From positions 186,001-250,000 of the forward strand of contig NZ_BLIZ01000001.1 of assembly GCF_019972315.1 (NCBI RefSeq): a DNA stretch of 64,000 nucleotides, given 5' to 3'. The translations under genes were made by a program, and so were the position numbers. Origin of the DNA: Geobacter sp. AOG1. GTDB taxonomy: Bacteria > Desulfobacterota > Desulfuromonadia > Geobacterales > Geobacteraceae. Under the pieces are notes generated by a model. The model had not been told where the DNA came from. It did not search any database and saw only the letters and a program-made list of their open reading frames with translations. The number at the start of each line of letters is the position of its first letter. Position 1 is the stretch's first letter. Positions 20,059 through 28,075 of this stretch are shown here, piece after piece.

Positions 20059-20088
20059 TTGACATTGCTCGTTGAAAGCTGGTAGGGT
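20059..20088 (+). promoter_or_regulatory. Candidate sigma70 promoter of the cold-shock gene
   Basis: TTGACA (20059-20064), 18-bp spacer, TAGGGT (20083-20088). The -35 box is perfect, the -10 box poor. It would give a leader of about 55 nt before the csp ATG at 20150. The rest of the 400-bp stretch 19744-20149 shows no ORF or other clear element; it is AT-rich around 19780-19880. Confidence 0.45.
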
Positions 20089-20149
20089 GACTTACGTTCG
20101 GAATTAGTGCCGGACAAAACTAAGAAGAAGTATCAGGAGAAAGAACACA

Positions 20150-20350
20150 ATGGTAAACGGAACAGTGAAATGGTTTAACGACGCGAAGGGTTTTGGTTTT
20201 CTTGAGCAGGAAAGCGGTGAAGATGTATTTTGTCATTTCTCCGCCATCGCAGGCGACGGATTCAAATCCCTTGCCGAAGGCGATCGTGTAACGTTCGAAG
20301 TAACCAAGGGTCCGAAAGGGCTGCAAGCCGCGAACGTGACACGGATCTAA
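20150..20350 (+). CDS. Cold-shock domain protein (CspA family)
   Basis: A 66-residue cold-shock protein, full length. Both RNA-binding motifs are present: RNP1 as KGFGFLEQ and RNP2 as DVFCHFSAI (Cys replaces the more common Val). The opening [15 protein letters not shown] is diagnostic. It is a single-stranded RNA/DNA chaperone that melts mRNA secondary structure. The ribosome-binding site AGGAG is nine bases upstream. A strong terminator follows at once. Whether it is cold-induced cannot be told from sequence. Confidence 0.97.
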   Translation: MVNGTVKWFNDAKGFGFLEQESGEDVFCHFSAIAGDGFKSLAEGDRVTFEVTKGPKGLQAANVTRI

Positions 20351-20372
20351 ATAGAACTCGAGTCGGAACCAG

Positions 20373-20404
20373 AAAAGCCCCGGAGAAATCCGGGGCTTTT
20401 TTTT
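20373..20404 (+). terminator. Intrinsic terminator of the cold-shock gene
   Basis: Arms AGCCCCGG (20376-20383) and CCGGGGCT (20390-20397) with loop AGAAAT, followed by a run of eight T. Textbook rho-independent terminator 23 bp after the csp stop. Confidence 0.95.
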
Positions 20405-20437
20405 ACCGTATTCCAGAATTTCAAGCGAGGTAACCCT

Positions 20438-20590
20438 ATGGCAAAACCGAATTTCCAGTTTCAGAAACGACAAAAAGAGTTGGAGCGGAAAAAGAAGACC
20501 GAGGAAAAACTGCAGCGCAAGCGGGAAAAGAGCCTTGGACAGCCCGAAGAAAACCCGGAGCAACCCGTTGAAGGGGAAGAGACCGAGTGA
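20438..20590 (+). CDS. Small charged protein downstream of csp (50 residues)
   Basis: A 50-residue ORF from ATG 20438, with AGCGAGGT about eight bases upstream. The product begins MAKPNFQFQKRQKELERKKK and continues as alternating Lys/Arg/Glu with a Glu/Pro-rich tail (QPEENPEQPVEGEE). The first 30 residues should form a highly charged helix or coiled coil. It lies 34 bp behind the csp terminator on the same strand, so it may be expressed by read-through. I recall similar short K/E-rich proteins in other proteobacteria but assign no function. Confidence 0.65.
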   Translation: MAKPNFQFQKRQKELERKKKTEEKLQRKREKSLGQPEENPEQPVEGEETE

Positions 20591-20605
20591 GGCGGGGGAC
20601 GCGAC

Positions 20606-21496
20606 TTACCGTATAGTGTCGTACCCTTTGGTCCGTTCCAGCAGAAAGTCTACGAACGCACGGTTGGCACGGGACAGATAGGCGTGCTTTTTCCATGCAA
20701 TCACCAGGTCTATGTGAAGGGGAGGATCGAATGATATGGCCGACAGGTCGTCATCGCCAACGACGACCATCCTGAGCAATGTCGATATCCCCATCCCCCC
20801 CTGCACCAGAGATTTCACCAGGGAAAACATGTTTGTCTCGAAGACGACATGGGGAGGCTGTCCCGCTCCCTTCAGCACCTCGCCGATAAGCTCCCTCAGG
20901 TAGTACCCTTCCTTGAAGAACACCAACGACTCCCCGGCGAATTCCTCCAGAGTTACCGATCTCCGCTGCGCAAAACGATGCCCACGCGGGACGCATACCA
21001 CCACCTCTTCCCGCCTAAAATGGCGTGTTTCCAGGTCATCGGGGATCTCCTTGCCGGTGATGACCCCCATGTCGATCTCTCCCCGGCTGATCATCTGCTG
21101 AATCCGCCAGGCCCCTTCTCCGTTCACCGACAGATTCAGTTGCGGATACCGTTTCTTGAACTCGCAGATGATGTCCGGGAAAAAGTAGGTGCTCATCATG
21201 GGGGGAATGCCGACCCTCACCTCCCCCTTGATCAGGCCGCGAATCTCGGCCATTTCCAGTTCGGCAGCCTTCAAACCGGCGAGGATTCCCTCGGCATGGC
21301 GCAGGAACACCTCCCCTTCGGCGGTAAGGGAAATCTTACGGTCCCGTCGGTTGAAAAGCGTCAGTTCCAACTCTTCCTCCAGCCCCCTGATCGCCATGCT
21401 GACGGCCGGCTGGGCGACATGGAGCTGCTCTGCCGCTTTGGTGAAACTTCCTTGACGGAAAATCTCCACAAAGGCTCGCACCTGCCTGACATCCAT
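20606..21496 (-). CDS. LysR family transcriptional regulator
   Basis: A 296-residue LysR-type regulator. The winged helix-turn-helix is MDVRQVRAFVEIFRQGSFTKAAEQLHVAQPAVSMAIRGLEEELELTLF, followed by a periplasmic-binding-protein-like effector domain (for example GEVRVGIPPMMSTYFFP). I chose the ATG at 21496 because GGGAGG lies just upstream; an ATG 15 bases earlier contains that ribosome-binding site within its own codons. It is divergent from an MFS transporter with an AT-rich 90-bp intergenic region, the usual arrangement for control of the transporter. The effector is unknown. Confidence 0.95.
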   Translation of the reverse strand: MDVRQVRAFVEIFRQGSFTKAAEQLHVAQPAVSMAIRGLEEELELTLFNRRDRKISLTAEGEVFLRHAEGILAGLKAAELEMAEIRGLIKGEVRVGIPPMMSTYFFPDIICEFKKRYPQLNLSVNGEGAWRIQQMISRGEIDMGVITGKEIPDDLETRHFRREEVVVCVPRGHRFAQRRSVTLEEFAGESLVFFKEGYYLRELIGEVLKGAGQPPHVVFETNMFSLVKSLVQGGMGISTLLRMVVVGDDDLSAISFDPPLHIDLVIAWKKHAYLSRANRAFVDFLLERTKGYDTIR

Positions 21497-21586
21497 GAAT
21501 GCCCCTCCCATTGATAAATATATCTTATGTAAACTATAAATAACATATATTTTATTTATTTATACCGGGGTGGTAGTGTTGAATTA

Positions 21587-22882
21587 ATGAAAAAATCTGC
21601 GCGACTCATAAATCCCATGAATGACATTCCCCCTACCCACTCCACAAGGGAACTCGGTCGCATCAGAAGCGGTACCGACGTCTATCGCCGTGTCAACCTG
21701 GCCCTTTTCGTCGCCGGCTTCGTTACCTTCATCACGCTCTACGATGTGCAGCCGCTCCTTCCGGTGTTTTCCCGCGAGTACGGTGTGGCGCCGGCACTCG
21801 GAAGCCTCCCCCTCTCGATCTCCACCTGCACCCTCGCCATCGCCATGCTGTTCGCCGGCACCTTGTCGGAAACCTGGGGGCGCAAACAGATCATGACCGG
21901 AGCGCTCTTCGTCACCTCCCTCCTGGCCCTGCTGAGCGCATACAGCCACACCTTTGCCTCGCTCCTGTTCGTCCGCCTGTTGCAGGGGTTCGCCCTGGCA
22001 GGGCTCCCGGCCGTGGCAATGGCCTACCTGGGTGAGGAGATGGACGCCGCCTCCCTCGGTCCGGCGATGGGACTCTACATCAGTGGCAACGCGGTGGGGG
22101 GGATGACGGGGCGAATCTTCACGGCAACCATGACCGATCTCGTGTCGTGGCGGGCAGCGCTTGGCACCATCGGTATCCTCTGCCTCGTTTCAAGCTGGAT
22201 CTTCATGAAAAGCCTTCCCCCGTCCCACCTGCACCGCCGCCCCTTTGAGGCACGGTACCTGGTGACATCGCTCGGGTACCACCTGAAAGAACCGAAACTC
22301 CGCTGTCTCTTCGGTATTGCCTTCATTGTCGTGGGAAGCTTCGTCACCCTCTACAATTACCTCACGTTCCGGCTTCTGGCGTCCCCCTATCTCCTCAGCC
22401 AGAGCCATGTGAGCCTGATTTTTCTCGTATACCTGCTCGGCTCCATGAGCGCCACGGGGATAGGGCACTTCGTAAACCGTTTCGGCCGGCTGGCCATGAT
22501 CCGGTTTTCCCTCTGTGCCATGGCAGCGGGCGCCGCGCTCACCCTGGCCACCCCTCTGCCGCTGATAGTTGCCGGCGTCGGTCTTTTCACCTGCGGCTTT
22601 TTCGGTGCCCACGCCATCGCATCGAGCTCGGTCAGCAGGATGGCGACCACCGCCCGGGCCCAGGCAACGGCGCTCTATCTTTTCTTCTACTACCTCGGTT
22701 CCAGCGTCGCAGGAACTGCCGGCGGGCTTTTCTGGAAAGCCTGGGGGTGGAGCGGGGTCGTCGGCCTGATCTGCCTGTTGCTGACCGCCGGTTTCTTTGT
22801 TACCATTCGCCTGTCCTCCATCATACATGCCGGCTACCCTCCCCCCAACGGGATGACACCTGTGGAAGCAGTCCACCCTTGA
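21587..22882 (+). CDS. MFS transporter (YnfM-like)
   Basis: A 431-residue protein with twelve predicted helices. The opening YRRVNLALFVAGFVTFITLYDVQPLLPVFSREYGV resembles the YnfM/AraJ drug:proton antiporter branch, and the loop 2-3 motif appears as GTLSETWGRKQIM. Conserved LLQGFALAGLPAVAMAYL lies in TM4-5. It probably exports a small molecule under control of the divergent LysR regulator. The start at 21587 has only a weak ribosome-binding site; an ATG ten codons later is possible. Family is firm, substrate unknown. Confidence 0.88.
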   Translation: MKKSARLINPMNDIPPTHSTRELGRIRSGTDVYRRVNLALFVAGFVTFITLYDVQPLLPVFSREYGVAPALGSLPLSISTCTLAIAMLFAGTLSETWGRKQIMTGALFVTSLLALLSAYSHTFASLLFVRLLQGFALAGLPAVAMAYLGEEMDAASLGPAMGLYISGNAVGGMTGRIFTATMTDLVSWRAALGTIGILCLVSSWIFMKSLPPSHLHRRPFEARYLVTSLGYHLKEPKLRCLFGIAFIVVGSFVTLYNYLTFRLLASPYLLSQSHVSLIFLVYLLGSMSATGIGHFVNRFGRLAMIRFSLCAMAAGAALTLATPLPLIVAGVGLFTCGFFGAHAIASSSVSRMATTARAQATALYLFFYYLGSSVAGTAGGLFWKAWGWSGVVGLICLLLTAGFFVTIRLSSIIHAGYPPPNGMTPVEAVHP

Positions 22883-22915
22883 CCAGAAAACCAGACCGGA
22901 AGACGACGGGTATAC

Positions 22916-24070
22916 ATGCGCTTTTTTCCCACTATTGACCTTCGCCTCGGGGCGCTCCTGATAGGTGTCATCCTCTCCACCGTGGATTCCAGTGCCCTCA
23001 ACCTGGCGCTCCCATCCCTCGCCGCCCATTTCCACACGGATGCCGCCGCCGTCCAGGGGGCCGCGTCTTTTTACCTGATCGGTTCCGCCCTCGCCTTCCT
23101 CCCCCTGTCGGGACTGGCGGGGAAGATCGGTACGGTGAAAGTCTACCGGACCTCGCTCCTCACCTTCAGTGTCATTTCCCTCCTTCTGGCTATTTCCCCC
23201 AATCTTCCCACCCTGCTCGCCTTGCGGTTCTGCCAGGGGATTGCCGGGGCAGGAGTGGTCGGGCTCGTGCCGGGACTGGCTGCCGCCACGTTCCAGGAGA
23301 GGAAAGGGTGGGCTCTCGGCATGGTTGCCGGCGCTGTTGCCGCTGGCACCCTCATGGGACCGCCGTTGGGGGGATTCCTCGTGGACCTTTTCGGCTGGCG
23401 CAGCATCTTTTTCATCAATCTCCCCTTCGGCATGATGGCGCTCATCCTCTCGGGGAAGCTCGGCGAACTTCGCGGCGTGGGACTCCGGGAGAGCATCCGT
23501 CGTGCGGTTGCCGCCCCCCGTTTTCTCCTGGCACTTCTGGCGACGGTGTTCTTTTTCGCCCAGTCGTTCGGCACCAATCTCCTCTGGCCGTTTTATCTAG
23601 AGGCGCAAGGGATGACACCGAGCCAGGTCGGCATTCTCCTCCTGATACCGCCGGCAATGCTCCTCATCCTCGGGCCATGGGCGGGGAAACTCGCCGACAA
23701 GCGTGGATTCGACCGGGTCAGTTGGGTGGGGAGTCTGGTTCTTGCCGTTGCCACCCTCTCACAGGGGATAACCGGCAGAGTGGCCCCCGGATTGCTGGGA
23801 ATCGGGTTCGGCAGGGCGCTCTTCCAGGCCGCCAACAACGCGGCGGTTTTATCCCAGGCACCGGCAGAAACCGAGGCAGTCGCCTCCGGCTTTCTCTCCA
23901 TCGCCCGGGTCAGCGGCCAGGCACTGGGAAGTATTCTCGCCGGCGTACTGTGGGGAAGGCTCGAACACCAGGGACTGAGCCACGCCTTCCTGGTTTCCAA
24001 TCTGGTGCTGGGAAGCCTGGCGCTCGTCTCCGGCTTCCTCATTGCTGGAAGGGGCATAGAAACCAGGTGA
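22916..24070 (+). CDS. MFS transporter (EmrB/QacA-like DHA2 branch)
   Basis: A 384-residue MFS protein starting in LGALLIGVILSTVDSSALNLALPSLAAHFH, the DHA2-type first helix with the D and NLALP signature. The TM5 antiporter motif is seen as GPPLGGFLVDLFGWRSIFFINLP. At 384 residues it is short for the 14-helix class, so it probably has twelve helices. It starts 33 bp after the previous MFS gene and is likely co-transcribed with it. Ligand unknown. Confidence 0.87.
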   Translation: MRFFPTIDLRLGALLIGVILSTVDSSALNLALPSLAAHFHTDAAAVQGAASFYLIGSALAFLPLSGLAGKIGTVKVYRTSLLTFSVISLLLAISPNLPTLLALRFCQGIAGAGVVGLVPGLAAATFQERKGWALGMVAGAVAAGTLMGPPLGGFLVDLFGWRSIFFINLPFGMMALILSGKLGELRGVGLRESIRRAVAAPRFLLALLATVFFFAQSFGTNLLWPFYLEAQGMTPSQVGILLLIPPAMLLILGPWAGKLADKRGFDRVSWVGSLVLAVATLSQGITGRVAPGLLGIGFGRALFQAANNAAVLSQAPAETEAVASGFLSIARVSGQALGSILAGVLWGRLEHQGLSHAFLVSNLVLGSLALVSGFLIAGRGIETR

Positions 24071-24212
24071 GGCATGCTCAGCGATGGGTACGCCTACCTT
24101 CCCGTAGCGGCATTGCAAAGAAACCCGCCGCAGATGGGGGCTCAGATGGGGTAACGGGTACGCCACCAGCCGGATACGGTATCCACTGGCCGTTTTACCA
24201 TCCATTGGGCAA

Positions 24213-24246
24213 TAAAAAAGGGGGCCTGGCTCTTTAGCCTGCCCCC
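24213..24246 (-). terminator. Intrinsic terminator of the GSU3473-like gene
   Basis: Stem GGGGGC/GCCCCC with inner GGCT/AGCC and a CTTT loop (24220-24246). On the minus strand it is followed by TTTTTTATT. It lies 25 bp after the stop of the small gene at 24271 and may also stop read-through from the MFS pair. Confidence 0.85.
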
Positions 24247-24270
24247 CCCTTTCACTGCAACCGCTTCCCT

Positions 24271-24471
24271 TCACATGAACAAAACGTTTCCCCTCCGTTC
24301 CGGTCCGCGATACCTCCCTCCCGTGCCACGAACCGGATCTACTCCGATGCGGACCCATTCATCATCGTCACGGCGAAAGGCGAGCAACTTCTCCGACTGA
24401 ATCAATTCTTGCAACTCATCTGCCCTGACAACACCTGACTTCAGATCTTTGTACTTCACAAGAATCCTCAT
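24271..24471 (-). CDS. GSU3473-like small protein
   Basis: A 66-residue protein: MRILVKYKDLKSGVVRADELQELIQSEKLLAFRRDDDEWVRIG, then DPVRGTGGRYRGPERRG. The LIQSEKLLAFRR..EWVRIG..PVRG.GG.Y.GPERR pattern matches a small family that I know only from Geobacter and relatives. No function is known. It has its own terminator and is transcribed away from the divergent TetR gene. Confidence 0.72.
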   Translation of the reverse strand: MRILVKYKDLKSGVVRADELQELIQSEKLLAFRRDDDEWVRIGVDPVRGTGGRYRGPERRGNVLFM

Positions 24472-24714
24472 CTCCCCACCTCCGGCCTAATATTTTAGGT
24501 CGCACCCCAGATGTAAAGTATAACAGGTTTTTATTGGCAAACATTAACACTATGTAAATTTTGGCATGGCGCCGGTATTTTTGGAAGCACTGCTCTGCTG
24601 GAGCAAAAGAGCGGGGAGGCCGCACCAATTGCCACCGGAAATGGCGAGATGCAGCGGATCTGGACCTGCCTGTGCACCACGGCCATCCTAACTTCGGAAC
24701 AAGGCAGAAACCGC

Positions 24715-24743
24715 TTGACAAGACTAGACGACCGGTCTAATTT
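24715..24743 (+). promoter_or_regulatory. TetR-gene promoter with operator inside the spacer
   Basis: TTGACA (24715-24720), exactly 17 bp, then TAATTT (24738-24743). The inverted repeat TAGAC-N5-GTCTA (24725-24739) fills the spacer and touches the -10 box, so a bound repressor would block RNA polymerase. The half-sites resemble the NemR-type TAGACC/GGTCTA sites as I remember them. Confidence 0.82.
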
Positions 24744-24750
24744 TAAAGCC

Positions 24751-25335
24751 ATGAAAAAGAAAGATACCAAAGCTGAAATCATCGCCATCGGTACCGACAT
24801 GATCTCCCTCCACGGGTACAATGCAACCGGCATAGACGCGGTGCTGAAGGGTGCGGGAGTGCCAAAGGGGTCGTTCTATCACTACTTCGGCAGCAAGGAA
24901 GAGTTCGGCCTGGCGGTGATCGACCACTTCGCCGAGCGCTATGACCAGCGCCTCGACACTTTCCTGAACGATGAGGGGGTTCCCCCTCTCAACCGGATCA
25001 GAAACTATCTGGAGAGCGGCATGGCACGACTCACCCAGAACCAGTGCACCAAGGGGTGCCTCATCGGCAACCTCGGTCAGGAGCTTGCTGACCAGAACGA
25101 ACGGTTCCGGGCCCGGCTCGACGATATCTTCCTTTCGTGGAAGGAGAGATTCGCCGCCTGTCTGCGGGAGGCTCAACGGGCCGGAGAACTGGCATCGGAG
25201 CTCGATACGGGCGTCATTGCCGGCTTCATTCTCTCCGGATGGGAAGGGGCGGTTCTCCGGGCCAAGGTTATGAAGTCACCCCAACCGCTGCGGGATTTCA
25301 TCGAGACGATCTTCGCCACCGCGCTGAAGAAATGA
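24751..25335 (+). CDS. TetR family regulator, NemR/AcuR-like
   Basis: A 194-residue regulator. The helix-turn-helix is SLHGYNATGIDAVLKGAGVPKGSFYHYFGSKEEFG. The C-terminal domain has the motif CTKGCLIGNLGQELADQNERFRARL (Cys99, Cys103), typical of the NemR/AcuR branch, in which a cysteine near this motif senses electrophiles in E. coli NemR. I chose the ATG at 24751 just behind the -10 box and operator; the upstream open frame crosses the promoter. The next genes encode an AcuI/YhdH reductase and a flavin reductase, plausible detoxification targets for reactive enals or quinones. Confidence 0.9.
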   Translation: MKKKDTKAEIIAIGTDMISLHGYNATGIDAVLKGAGVPKGSFYHYFGSKEEFGLAVIDHFAERYDQRLDTFLNDEGVPPLNRIRNYLESGMARLTQNQCTKGCLIGNLGQELADQNERFRARLDDIFLSWKERFAACLREAQRAGELASELDTGVIAGFILSGWEGAVLRAKVMKSPQPLRDFIETIFATALKK

Positions 25336-25506
25336 AATTTGCAGATGGTCCACCGTGAAAAAATACCTTTGAACCGGGGAAGAGACCCCAAGCTTCTTGA
25401 TAAAATCCGAATCCGTGGTTCATATCTAAGCTTTATGGCAGGCGGTATCAGCATGTTTCGCACGTGATTGCCGTTTATAGGTTCACTTGATCCCAGGAGG
25501 AACGAC

Positions 25507-26511
25507 ATGGAAAAGGCAACGTTCAAGGCACTGGTAGTGGAAAAAACGGCCGACAAGCAGTTCGTGCGGGAAATCCGGGAACGGCGCATAGACGACCTGC
25601 CGCCAGGGGAGCTGGTGATGCGGGTCCACTACTCCTCCCTCAACTACAAGGACGCCCTTTCAGCCACGGGACACCCCGGGGTGACGCGGCAGTTCCCCCA
25701 CACCCCCGGCATCGACGCGGCGGGAGAGGTGATATCGTGCGAGAGCGGGGCTTTTGCGCCGGGGGACAAGGTGCTCGTCACCGGCTACGATCTGGGGATG
25801 GAGACTGACGGCGGCTTCGGCCAGCAGATCCGTATCCCGTCAACCTGGGGAGTGCGGCTCCCGGAAGGGCTGACACTGCGGGAGAGTATGGCACTAGGGA
25901 CCGCAGGCTTCACTGCAGCCCTGTCGGTGCTGAAGCTGGAGCGGGCCGGGGTAAAACCGGGTGACGGCGATATCCTCGTCACCGGCGCCACCGGCGGGGT
26001 CGGCAGCATTGCGGTCTCGATCCTTGCCCAGGCGGGATACCGGGTGGTGGCAGCCACCGGAAAGAGCGCCGACGAGGAGTATCTCAAGGATCTGGGCGCC
26101 GCTCAGGTGATCGGTCGGAATGATGTGGCGGCCGGCGCAGAGAAGGCGCTGCTCCCCGAGCGCTGGGCGGGCGCCATTGACGTGGTGGGGGGCACGACCC
26201 TGGCGGCGGTCCTCAAAGGCACGCGATACGGCGGTACCGTCACCTGCTGCGGACTGGTCGCCTCACCGGAGTTGCCGGTGAACGTCTACCCATTCATTCT
26301 GCGGGGGGTAAGCCTGATCGGAATCGACTCGGTCCAGTGCCCCCGGGAGACCCGCGAAGAGGTCTGGCGACGGCTCGCCACCGGATGGAAACCCACCCGG
26401 CTCGACGAAATGGTAACCGAGTGCGCCCTGCAGGGACTCGAGGTCATGATCCAGGCGATCCTCCACGGCGGCATCACGGGGCGCGTAGTGGTTAACCTGT
26501 TGGAGAGTTGA
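25507..26511 (+). CDS. AcuI/YhdH-type NADPH-dependent acrylyl-CoA reductase / quinone oxidoreductase
   Basis: A 334-residue zinc-independent medium-chain dehydrogenase/reductase. It shows the YhdH hallmark MRVHYSSLNYKDALSATGHPGVTRQFPHTPGIDAAGEV and the nucleotide motif VTGATGGVGSIAVSILAQAGY. E. coli YhdH and Rhodobacter AcuI reduce acrylyl-CoA to propionyl-CoA. The ATG at 25507 has AGGAGG upstream. It follows a NemR/AcuR-like TetR gene by 171 bp. The role could be electrophile removal or acrylyl-CoA reduction; sequence does not decide. Confidence 0.87.
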   Translation: MEKATFKALVVEKTADKQFVREIRERRIDDLPPGELVMRVHYSSLNYKDALSATGHPGVTRQFPHTPGIDAAGEVISCESGAFAPGDKVLVTGYDLGMETDGGFGQQIRIPSTWGVRLPEGLTLRESMALGTAGFTAALSVLKLERAGVKPGDGDILVTGATGGVGSIAVSILAQAGYRVVAATGKSADEEYLKDLGAAQVIGRNDVAAGAEKALLPERWAGAIDVVGGTTLAAVLKGTRYGGTVTCCGLVASPELPVNVYPFILRGVSLIGIDSVQCPRETREEVWRRLATGWKPTRLDEMVTECALQGLEVMIQAILHGGITGRVVVNLLES

Positions 26512-26542
26512 ACCATTTACACCAATCACAGAGGAGAACAAC

Positions 26543-27109
26543 ATGAAAAAATCCCTGGGGGCCAACACCCTCCTCTTTCCCACACCTGTCCTGCTGGTGG
26601 GCACCTACGATCACGAAGGGAAACCGAACCTGATGAACGCCGCCTGGGGTGGCATCTGCTCTTCCCAGCCCCCCAGCGTCGCCGTTTCCCTGCGCAAGGA
26701 ACGGCATTCCTATGCCGCCATCATGGAGCGCAAGGCATTTACCATCGGCATCCCGTCGGAGGCACAGATGAAGGAGGCCGATTACGTCGGAATCGTCTCG
26801 GGACGCACCGCCGACAAGTTTGCCGCCACCGGACTCACACCCGTGAGAAGCGATCTGGTGGACGCCCCCTATGCGGCGGAGGTTCCTGTCGTCCTGGAGT
26901 GCCGACTGCTCCATACCCTGGAAATAGGGATCCACACCCAGTTCGTCGGTGAAATCGTGGACGTAAAAGCGGACATGAGCGTACTTGGGGAGGACGGCCT
27001 CCCCGATATACTGAAAATCAAGCCCCTCGTCTTCGACACCGCCCACCGGGGCTACCACGGAATCGGTCCGCTCCTGGGGCAGGCATTCTCGGTGGGTAAA
27101 AAAGTGTAA
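26543..27109 (+). CDS. Flavin reductase / flavoredoxin family protein
   Basis: A 188-residue FMN-binding split-barrel protein. The region LLFPTPVLLVGTYDHEGKPNLMNAAWGGICSSQPPSVAVSLRKERHSYAAI is the flavin-reductase-like domain; similar proteins include Desulfovibrio flavoredoxin. It would reduce or carry FMN using NAD(P)H or a redox protein partner. It lies 31 bp behind the AcuI/YhdH gene with a good ribosome-binding site, so the two are probably one operon under the TetR regulator. Confidence 0.88.
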   Translation: MKKSLGANTLLFPTPVLLVGTYDHEGKPNLMNAAWGGICSSQPPSVAVSLRKERHSYAAIMERKAFTIGIPSEAQMKEADYVGIVSGRTADKFAATGLTPVRSDLVDAPYAAEVPVVLECRLLHTLEIGIHTQFVGEIVDVKADMSVLGEDGLPDILKIKPLVFDTAHRGYHGIGPLLGQAFSVGKKV

Positions 27110-27176
27110 GGTGGATATTGAGCACATTCCCCGCCGTCGGGATGAACGCTCCGGCAACGTGGGGAAGGAGGGAACC

Positions 27177-27980
27177 ATGGAGATACGGATACGGGACGAG
27201 ATTCGGCGTTTCGTGGCAGAAAGCCCGGGAAACCGTTTTCCCGACGGCAGCGGCCCTTACTTCGACGAGCCCCTCGTCGGCTTCGCGGCGGCCGAGGACC
27301 CGCTTTTCGGCGACTACAAGAGGATTATAGGCGCGTTCCACCTGACGCCGACCGAGCTCCTGGAAGGGGCGGCGACGGTGATCGTCTGGGTGCTGCCGAT
27401 CACGGCGGCGACGCGGATGACCAACCGTATGGAAAGTGACTGGCCCTCCCGCAAGTGGTCCCTCACCCGAAGCCACGGCGAGACCCTGAACGGCCAGCTG
27501 CGGCGGCACCTGGTGGCACACCTGGAAGGGCTCGGACACCGGGCAGTGGCACCCCAGTACTCTCCCGCCTGGCAGGAATTCGCCGACACCCCGGTCGGTA
27601 TCGCCTCCACCTGGTCAGAGCGCCACGCCGCCTATGCCGCTGGCCTTGGCACCTTCAGCCTTTCTGACGGCCTCATCACAGAGCGGGGGATAGCCCACCG
27701 GCTGGGAAGCGTCGTCACGAGCCTTCCCCTGCCACCCACCCCCCGCACCGCCCCCGACCATCTGCACAACTGCCTCTACCACCGCGAAGGGAGCTGCGGA
27801 GTCTGCATCGGCCGCTGTCCTGTCGGTGCCATCACCTTTGCCGGCCACGACAAACTCCGCTGCCGTGAGTTCGTCTACGGCGCTGCTCCGCGGGAAGTGG
27901 GAGAGCGTTACGGCGTGCAGCAGACCGGGTGCGGCCTTTGCCAGACAAGGGTTCCGTGCGAGGCAGTCGTGCCTCCGTGA
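27177..27980 (+). CDS. Epoxyqueuosine-reductase-like iron-sulfur protein
   Basis: A 267-residue protein with a C-terminal ferredoxin-type segment: CLYHREGSCGVCIGRCPVGAI, later CREF and CGLCQTRVPCEAVVPP, enough cysteines for two [4Fe-4S] clusters. The layout resembles the QueG superfamily (B12- and Fe-S-dependent), but it is about 100 residues shorter than E. coli QueG and lacks its C-terminal HEAT part, so it is probably a relative of unknown substrate. I chose the ATG at 27177 with AAGGAGG six bases upstream; it follows the flavin reductase by 67 bp. Confidence 0.68.
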   Translation: MEIRIRDEIRRFVAESPGNRFPDGSGPYFDEPLVGFAAAEDPLFGDYKRIIGAFHLTPTELLEGAATVIVWVLPITAATRMTNRMESDWPSRKWSLTRSHGETLNGQLRRHLVAHLEGLGHRAVAPQYSPAWQEFADTPVGIASTWSERHAAYAAGLGTFSLSDGLITERGIAHRLGSVVTSLPLPPTPRTAPDHLHNCLYHREGSCGVCIGRCPVGAITFAGHDKLRCREFVYGAAPREVGERYGVQQTGCGLCQTRVPCEAVVPP

Positions 27981-28042
27981 AGGACGTTGCTTTTACAGGT
28001 GTAATTCCCCGCAGGTTGTTATAATCTGTCGGGAGCTGACTC

Positions 28043-28075
28043 ATGAAAAAACAACGTACCCGAGGCGGTATATGA
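28043..28075 (+). CDS. Ten-codon leader ORF coupled to the sigma54 activator
   Basis: ATG at 28043 with GGGAG eight bases upstream reads [10 protein letters not shown] and stops at TGA 28073-28075, which overlaps the ATG of the activator (28072) as ATGA. The good Shine-Dalgarno and exact overlap suggest translational coupling; the peptide itself may be irrelevant. Confidence 0.4.
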   Translation: MKKQRTRGGI

